This document shows positions 60,138-64,000 of a DNA stretch of 64,000 bases, piece by piece. This DNA is from Planctobacterium sp965279005. Its GTDB lineage: Bacteria > Pseudomonadota > Gammaproteobacteria > Enterobacterales > Alteromonadaceae. The position numbers were made by a program, and so were the translations under genes. Each line of letters begins with the position of its first letter. Within the stretch, counting starts at the first letter, position 1. The notes beneath the pieces were generated by a model. It was given only the letters and a program-made list of their open reading frames with translations. It did not search any database and was not told the origin of the DNA. The DNA lies in NCBI GenBank assembly GCA_965279005.1, contig CBDIHK010000027.1, positions 361,552-425,551 of the forward strand, read 5' to 3'.

Positions 60138-60437
60138 CAAGTCGTGTCCAATTCCAGCTGGGCCAATTACGGTTATCTGGTGGCTGATTCCATGTCCACT
60201 GGCGTTGAGACCGAACTACAGATGCTAGCCTCACTGCACGGTATCGGTGTACTGCTGCTAGATGTAGAAGATCTCTATAACAGCCAAATCCTAATTCCCG
60301 CCAAAGAAAAAGCCAACGTCGACTGGCTCTCCGCCAACCGCATCGTCAACGAAAACAGCGATTTTAAAAACTATATCGAACAAGTGGGTATCTACCACCA
60401 AACCGGCAAACTGATGAAAAGCGCTTGGAATAAGTAA
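60138..60437 (+). pseudogene. C-terminal remnant of an HrgA-like (COG2958) restriction-associated protein
   Basis: About 99 codons remain (SNSSWANYGYLVADSMSTGV, ASLHGIGVLLLDVEDLYNSQ, WLSANRIVNENSDFKNYIEQ). As I remember it, this matches the C-terminal half of HrgA-type HARE-HTH proteins, which accompany restriction-modification loci (for example in Helicobacter). The frame is closed upstream by a TGA at 60135, and the N-terminal half is absent. The 165-bp gap between hsdS and this piece holds only a 45-codon frame without clear homology. Translation from GTG 60144 is possible but would make a headless fragment. Confidence 0.55.
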
Positions 60438-60583
60438 CGTCTTTAAAGGAAGGCGGTTTTAGCTAGCAATTGAATTGCTTTCTTGCAGCGACCACTAGGA
60501 TTGACGCGGGTTTTAGCGCTGCTTGTTGATGTCCTCAAGGTGCATGTGTTGGCTGCACCTTGATAATGTTAGATACAAGGGCG

Positions 60584-60976
60584 CTAGTCCGTTGTTCGCG
60601 CTCTTGGTAGTGCCGGCCTGCGCTGTCCGTCGTCTGGGGTATTTGATTTTGGGGTCAATGGGTTGGTCGCCACCGCAGGCCGTGAGTTTGCCCTAGTCAG
60701 CGATGGTGTCGTTGGGTTTGTTGGTGTCGCCGTCTGAGTTGGGCTAGTGATCATGGTTGATGAATTGGCCCGGGTAACGGCGGGTTTGGGTGTTAGCGGG
60801 CTTCGTGATGTGTCATCAGCACTGCCTTGGCGTATCGCGGGTGATGATGGCGCCCGCGATAAATTGGGCGGAGATGCATTTGCCGCGGTATTGGTGCGTT
60901 GGGCTGCATTGTTATTGGCAGCATTATTGGTGTTTAAGGTGCTGGAAGCGGCAGCACGTTTTTGACCATTGTTCAC
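60584..60976 (-). CDS. Hypothetical Asn/Thr/Pro-rich low-complexity protein
   Basis: A GTG start at 60976 opens 130 codons (MNNGQKRAAASSTLNTNNAA). The product has no hydrophobic segment and is built from short motifs that recur in two halves, such as PLTPK (twice) and TRANS (twice). It could be a disordered secreted or spore-coat-like linker, or a non-coding frame in low-complexity DNA. The recurring peptide motifs and high Pro/Ser/Thr/Asn content argue weakly for a real disordered protein. I cannot assign function. Confidence 0.35.
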   Translation of the reverse strand: MNNGQKRAAASSTLNTNNAANNNAAQRTNTAANASPPNLSRAPSSPAIRQGSADDTSRSPLTPKPAVTRANSSTMITSPTQTATPTNPTTPSLTRANSRPAVATNPLTPKSNTPDDGQRRPALPRARTTD

Positions 60977-61213
60977 AATACGTTACCTCAAAGCGGGTTA
61001 AACTTTAACCAGCATACCACTCAAGCTACAAATTTCAATTAATCGATTAAGTCTTGTTATGGAGCCAAATTAGCTACTTTGCCAAAACTCATTTTTCGCT
61101 ACCTGAGCCGGCTTATCAGCTATGAAACTAAAGGGCATCTCTTAATACTCATATTTAAGTCGGGCACTATAGCGGTTTAGTAAAGCGTCTAGACCGATTT
61201 CTATTCGGGATAG

Positions 61214-61519
61214 CCTTCACCATCAATAAGCGCATCTAATACTAAATACATCCGCGCCTGCTGGCTGAAGTGGTGTGCTCTGGCACGCGGAGTTACCGCA
61301 CCAAATAGAGCATATCGAGACATACCACGAGATAATAGACGTATCATGGAAGCGGCCGTGGCTAATGTTACTGCTGAATCGGATACAGCTTTTCGACTAC
61401 TGCTGCAGGCAATGGATATGTATGAAACAGGGCATGCTGGTATAACAACAATGAAAACCCATAAAGGTCATGTAGGCCTAAGCAATAAAAGCGTACCTGT
61501 TTCTAAATTGGATCGATAA
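61214..61519 (+). other. Weak open frame in a decayed intergenic stretch
   Basis: Between 60977 and 61856 no gene can be firmly supported. One frame is open from 61214 to the TAA at 61517-61519 (about 101 codons; ATG at 61346 gives 57 residues, MEAAVANVTAESDTAFRLLL). It looks more protein-like than the surrounding frames but I recognise no family. It may be the tail of an eroded gene. Also present: the palindrome TTAATCGATTAA (61039-61050), and an imperfect dyad TAGAC/GTCTA (61774-61797) before the next gene. Confidence 0.25.
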
Positions 61520-61856
61520 ATTCATCTGTGGTGACAATTTTGAATGGGAAAACCAGTTAAAGTTACTTCTGTGCAATCCATCTTTAGCACCCGACGCGAG
61601 ACAACTCGAAAGAGCTTTAATGGTTGTGCCTAGGGGCGCTATCACTTTCTGTTCTGTTGGTTTTAAAATGGAGTTAGTAAAAGGTTTTTAATCGATTGGA
61701 CAGGGGAACTTTGATTGCGGGCGATGAGCAAAATTGACCCAAAGTGAGATGTCTTCGGTCTTTTAATCTACTATAGACTGCTGACATATACTGTCTACAT
61801 AGTTTTTGCTAGAGTGTGTGCTTTCACATACACTTCCAAAAATAAGGACATAGCAC

Positions 61857-64000
61857 GTGGATAATATGGAGCAAGTTACTAAAACCGCGAATCGGACATT
61901 AAGGTTCGAGCATGTTGTTGGTCAAGTCAGTTTCCTTACAAATTTGTCTATGCAGACGAGAAAAACCATCGCAGCCCTAGCCTGCTTCATGGTCTTCTTT
62001 TTGCAATTTCCAGTCAATGCAATGGAAGAAATTGCACTCTCGGATCAGGAATTACTGAATTTATCTGAACTTGCTAGCGATAAATATTCCAGTGGTGCTG
62101 TCGTACTGAAAAGGCGCAACTTGGTTGAAATAGATGAAAGCGGCTTTGAAAAATACAAGTTTTACATTGCCATCAAGCTATTAGATGAAGAAGCAGAGCG
62201 GGACTACGGCAAGCTAATCAGCCGCCACAATGCTTTTTACTACGAGAAGCAGATGGATTTTGCCAGAATTAGAACTGCAGACGGTGAGACAAAGGCAGTA
62301 CAGAAAGATGCAATGCAGGTGGTCAAGGAGGGTGCCAACAGCAGCTCCTTCGACAATATGCAAACGCTAAAGCTGGCATTACCTAATGTGCGGAAAGGCA
62401 GCATCATTGAATTGCAATTTAGTGGCAGACAAATAAGGCCCTTGGTCGATGGCCATTGGTTCGACTTTCGACAAATTCATTATCTGCAGTGGGTAGAGGA
62501 AAGGAATTGGGTGAGAGTTGATCCAGTAATGAGTGCTGATATTAGGTTGAGTATACCATCGGACAAAAAACTTTATTGGAAAACCCAAAATTCAAACACT
62601 CAACCCACTATCAGCCGGCAAGATAAACAGCAATTTTACACTTGGCAGTTTGAAAATATTGACGGCGTTACTGTTGAGAATGGCATTAGAGATTTAATCA
62701 GTCTGTTACCCGCTATAAAGCTGACAACAATCAACGACTGGCAAGTAATAGATAACTGGGCAAGTTCCTTTCTTATTGAAAAAACCACTGCGGTTGGCGA
62801 GGTAAAAAATCTTGCTGTTAAACTTGGCCAAAATGCACATACGCCTATACAAAAAGTTCAGGCGGTTTTTGAGTATATGCAGGATAATGTGCGCTATATA
62901 GGTGCCCATGTTGATCGAGGCGGTTATATACCGCATGCCCCAGAAGATGTGTTGCAGCAAGCCTATGGGGACTGTAAAGACCAAACTGCGTTGATTGTTG
63001 CCCTGTTATCTGAAATGGGCGTCAAAGCCTACCCGGCATTGGTAAATTTGGGTAGGTCAAGCCCCGTTACGCCGGATATTCCAATGCTGACATTTAACCA
63101 TATGATCACTTATGTCCCCGAATTGGATATTTGGTTGGATACCAGCGGCGAAACCGGTAAGTTCCCCGGGGTGTCAGGTTTTCTTGAAAATCAGACCGCG
63201 TTTGTTTTGGATACCAACGGCGGTGAGTTAAAAGATATTCCGGCGCAGGATCCTGAACAGAATTTTGCAAAAGTGAAGGTAGTCTACGACTTTGACAAGC
63301 CGAATTTGGGGCTAAATATCAACTTTTCATTTGGTGGCCACATGGACACCCAACTGAGGAATTTGTTTAAAACGGCGCCGGATAAAGCAGCATTGATGCG
63401 TCAACTTCTGGCAGCTTTTTCTATTCAAAAGAGTTATGAGTCATATTCTGTCAGCAATGTCGAAAATTGGCAGGAGCCTTTTAGCATAGATGTGCAATAC
63501 GGTACTTTGTCGAGTATGGAAGAAGACCTCTCCTTTTTCAGGTATGCCGACTCGCTAATGACCTTGGTCAATATGTTTACGCAATTTTCGTATTTACCGA
63601 AACCTGAAGAAAAATCTCATGACTATTATTTTCAGTTTCCCTTTGAATTGATTCTCGAAAGGCATTATCCAAATTTCTTAGAGGGTACGGTACTGGCATT
63701 AACACAGACTTCCACTGAGTTTGACACTGAATACTTGGGAGTAGAGCACACAGGCGAAAACACCGATAAAGTCGTCCAGATGGCGACCAAGCTGACGTTT
63801 AAACAAAATGTGATAAACCCTGAACAATACAAAGGTTTTTATGAGCAATTTGCTCAACTCAGGGAAGAAGCACTAAATGTATTCCTGTTTTCAGAAGATC
63901 TCACTAACGACATCACAAAGAAAAGTATACCTGAGTCCTACGATGCCAGGATTATTCACGCTAAACAGTTACTTGACAGGGGGGAATTTGAATCCGCATT
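61857..64000 (+). CDS. Exported DUF3857 / transglutaminase-like protein (C-terminus off the window)
   Basis: The frame is open to the window edge, 714 codons from GTG 61857, which follows AAGGACATAG. An ATG at 61950 would give a shorter start (MQTRKTIAALACFMVFFLQF) with a clean signal peptide, cleavage near NAMEE; with the GTG start the same segment is a signal anchor. A DUF3857 domain (to about 285, RKGSIIELQFSGR) is followed by a transglutaminase-like core: the catalytic Cys in YGDCKDQTALIVALLSEMGV, His in FNHMITYVP, Asp in WLDTSGE. TPR-like helices begin at the very end. Such proteins are periplasmic or surface-anchored peptidase or cross-linking relatives of unclear substrate. Confidence 0.9.
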   Translation, partial: MDNMEQVTKTANRTLRFEHVVGQVSFLTNLSMQTRKTIAALACFMVFFLQFPVNAMEEIALSDQELLNLSELASDKYSSGAVVLKRRNLVEIDESGFEKYKFYIAIKLLDEEAERDYGKLISRHNAFYYEKQMDFARIRTADGETKAVQKDAMQVVKEGANSSSFDNMQTLKLALPNVRKGSIIELQFSGRQIRPLVDGHWFDFRQIHYLQWVEERNWVRVDPVMSADIRLSIPSDKKLYWKTQNSNTQPTISRQDKQQFYTWQFENIDGVTVENGIRDLISLLPAIKLTTINDWQVIDNWASSFLIEKTTAVGEVKNLAVKLGQNAHTPIQKVQAVFEYMQDNVRYIGAHVDRGGYIPHAPEDVLQQAYGDCKDQTALIVALLSEMGVKAYPALVNLGRSSPVTPDIPMLTFNHMITYVPELDIWLDTSGETGKFPGVSGFLENQTAFVLDTNGGELKDIPAQDPEQNFAKVKVVYDFDKPNLGLNINFSFGGHMDTQLRNLFKTAPDKAALMRQLLAAFSIQKSYESYSVSNVENWQEPFSIDVQYGTLSSMEEDLSFFRYADSLMTLVNMFTQFSYLPKPEEKSHDYYFQFPFELILERHYPNFLEGTVLALTQTSTEFDTEYLGVEHTGENTDKVVQMATKLTFKQNVINPEQYKGFYEQFAQLREEALNVFLFSEDLTNDITKKSIPESYDARIIHAKQLLDRGEFESA

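Noticed and set aside
1..64000. tRNA, rRNA or insertion sequences
   Set aside because: No cloverleaf with T-loop consensus, no rRNA stretch and no transposase-like frame with terminal inverted repeats was recognised by eye; short or diverged cases could be missed.

Overview
The window reads as chromosomal DNA of a free-living, probably marine or plant-polymer-associated gammaproteobacterium of the Alteromonadales/Cellvibrionales type. I infer this from the gene families (CreBCD, HemN, MoeB, UPF0149/YecA, VanZ-like, RHS/SpvB proteins), the middling GC and the dense load of defence and conflict genes. No rRNA, tRNA or complete transposon was recognised. It is an accessory-rich stretch in which a few housekeeping genes (hemN, moeB, creBCD) separate several islands.

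Layout. 0-1.4 kb: an SDR oxidoreductase divergent from its probable TetR repressor, with twin palindromic operators. 1.4-3.5 kb: a type II restriction-modification pair of the Eco47II (GGNCC) family. 3.5-8 kb: a YecA/TPR protein, a small membrane protein, a solute-binding-like protein and hemN. 8-10.6 kb: a decayed zone with a 4 x 23-bp tandem repeat, an ATPase broken by an amber codon, a string of eight hairpins, and remnants of a CRISPR-Cas locus (two cas2 pieces and a Cas6-like C-terminus). 10.6-16.7 kb: moeB, a large NACHT NTPase, and a divergent pair made of a 69-codon ORF and a fused acyltransferase-like/methyltransferase enzyme.

16.8-35.1 kb is the most unusual part. A TPR-CHAT protease is flanked by two homologous HTH + DUF4384-like proteins. 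It is followed by an HExxH metallopeptidase, two tandem LuxR-type regulators, and a tightly overlapping 13-gene operon. That operon encodes an ankyrin lipoprotein, seven exported or anchored proteins without recognisable family (two share a duplicated domain), an ExbB/TolQ-like channel with an ExbD/MotB-like partner, and a vWA-PP2C-kinase triad of the TerY-P type. The kinase carries its own transmembrane segment. A second, similar HExxH peptidase closes the island on the opposite strand. My reading is an envelope-spanning, possibly ion-driven sensory or effector machine controlled by phosphorylation and linked to a protease module. It looks like a defence or stress system and I do not recognise it as a described one.

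35.1-48.1 kb: a CREST/ceramidase-like membrane protein, then a secreted multidomain adhesin, a small exported protein, an SpvB/RHS polymorphic toxin with a C-terminal class 3 lipase, and an ankyrin lipoprotein that is probably its immunity protein. 48.2-52.3 kb: creBCD and a VanZ-like gene, with a 10-bp tandem repeat at the creB start. 52.4-60.4 kb: a type I restriction system ordered hsdR-fic-hsdM-hsdS, with an autoinhibited Fic AMPylator and three operator-like palindromes inside it and an HrgA-like remnant behind it. 60.4-61.9 kb is mostly non-coding or decayed. 61.9 kb to the end: an exported DUF3857/transglutaminase-like protein that runs off the window.
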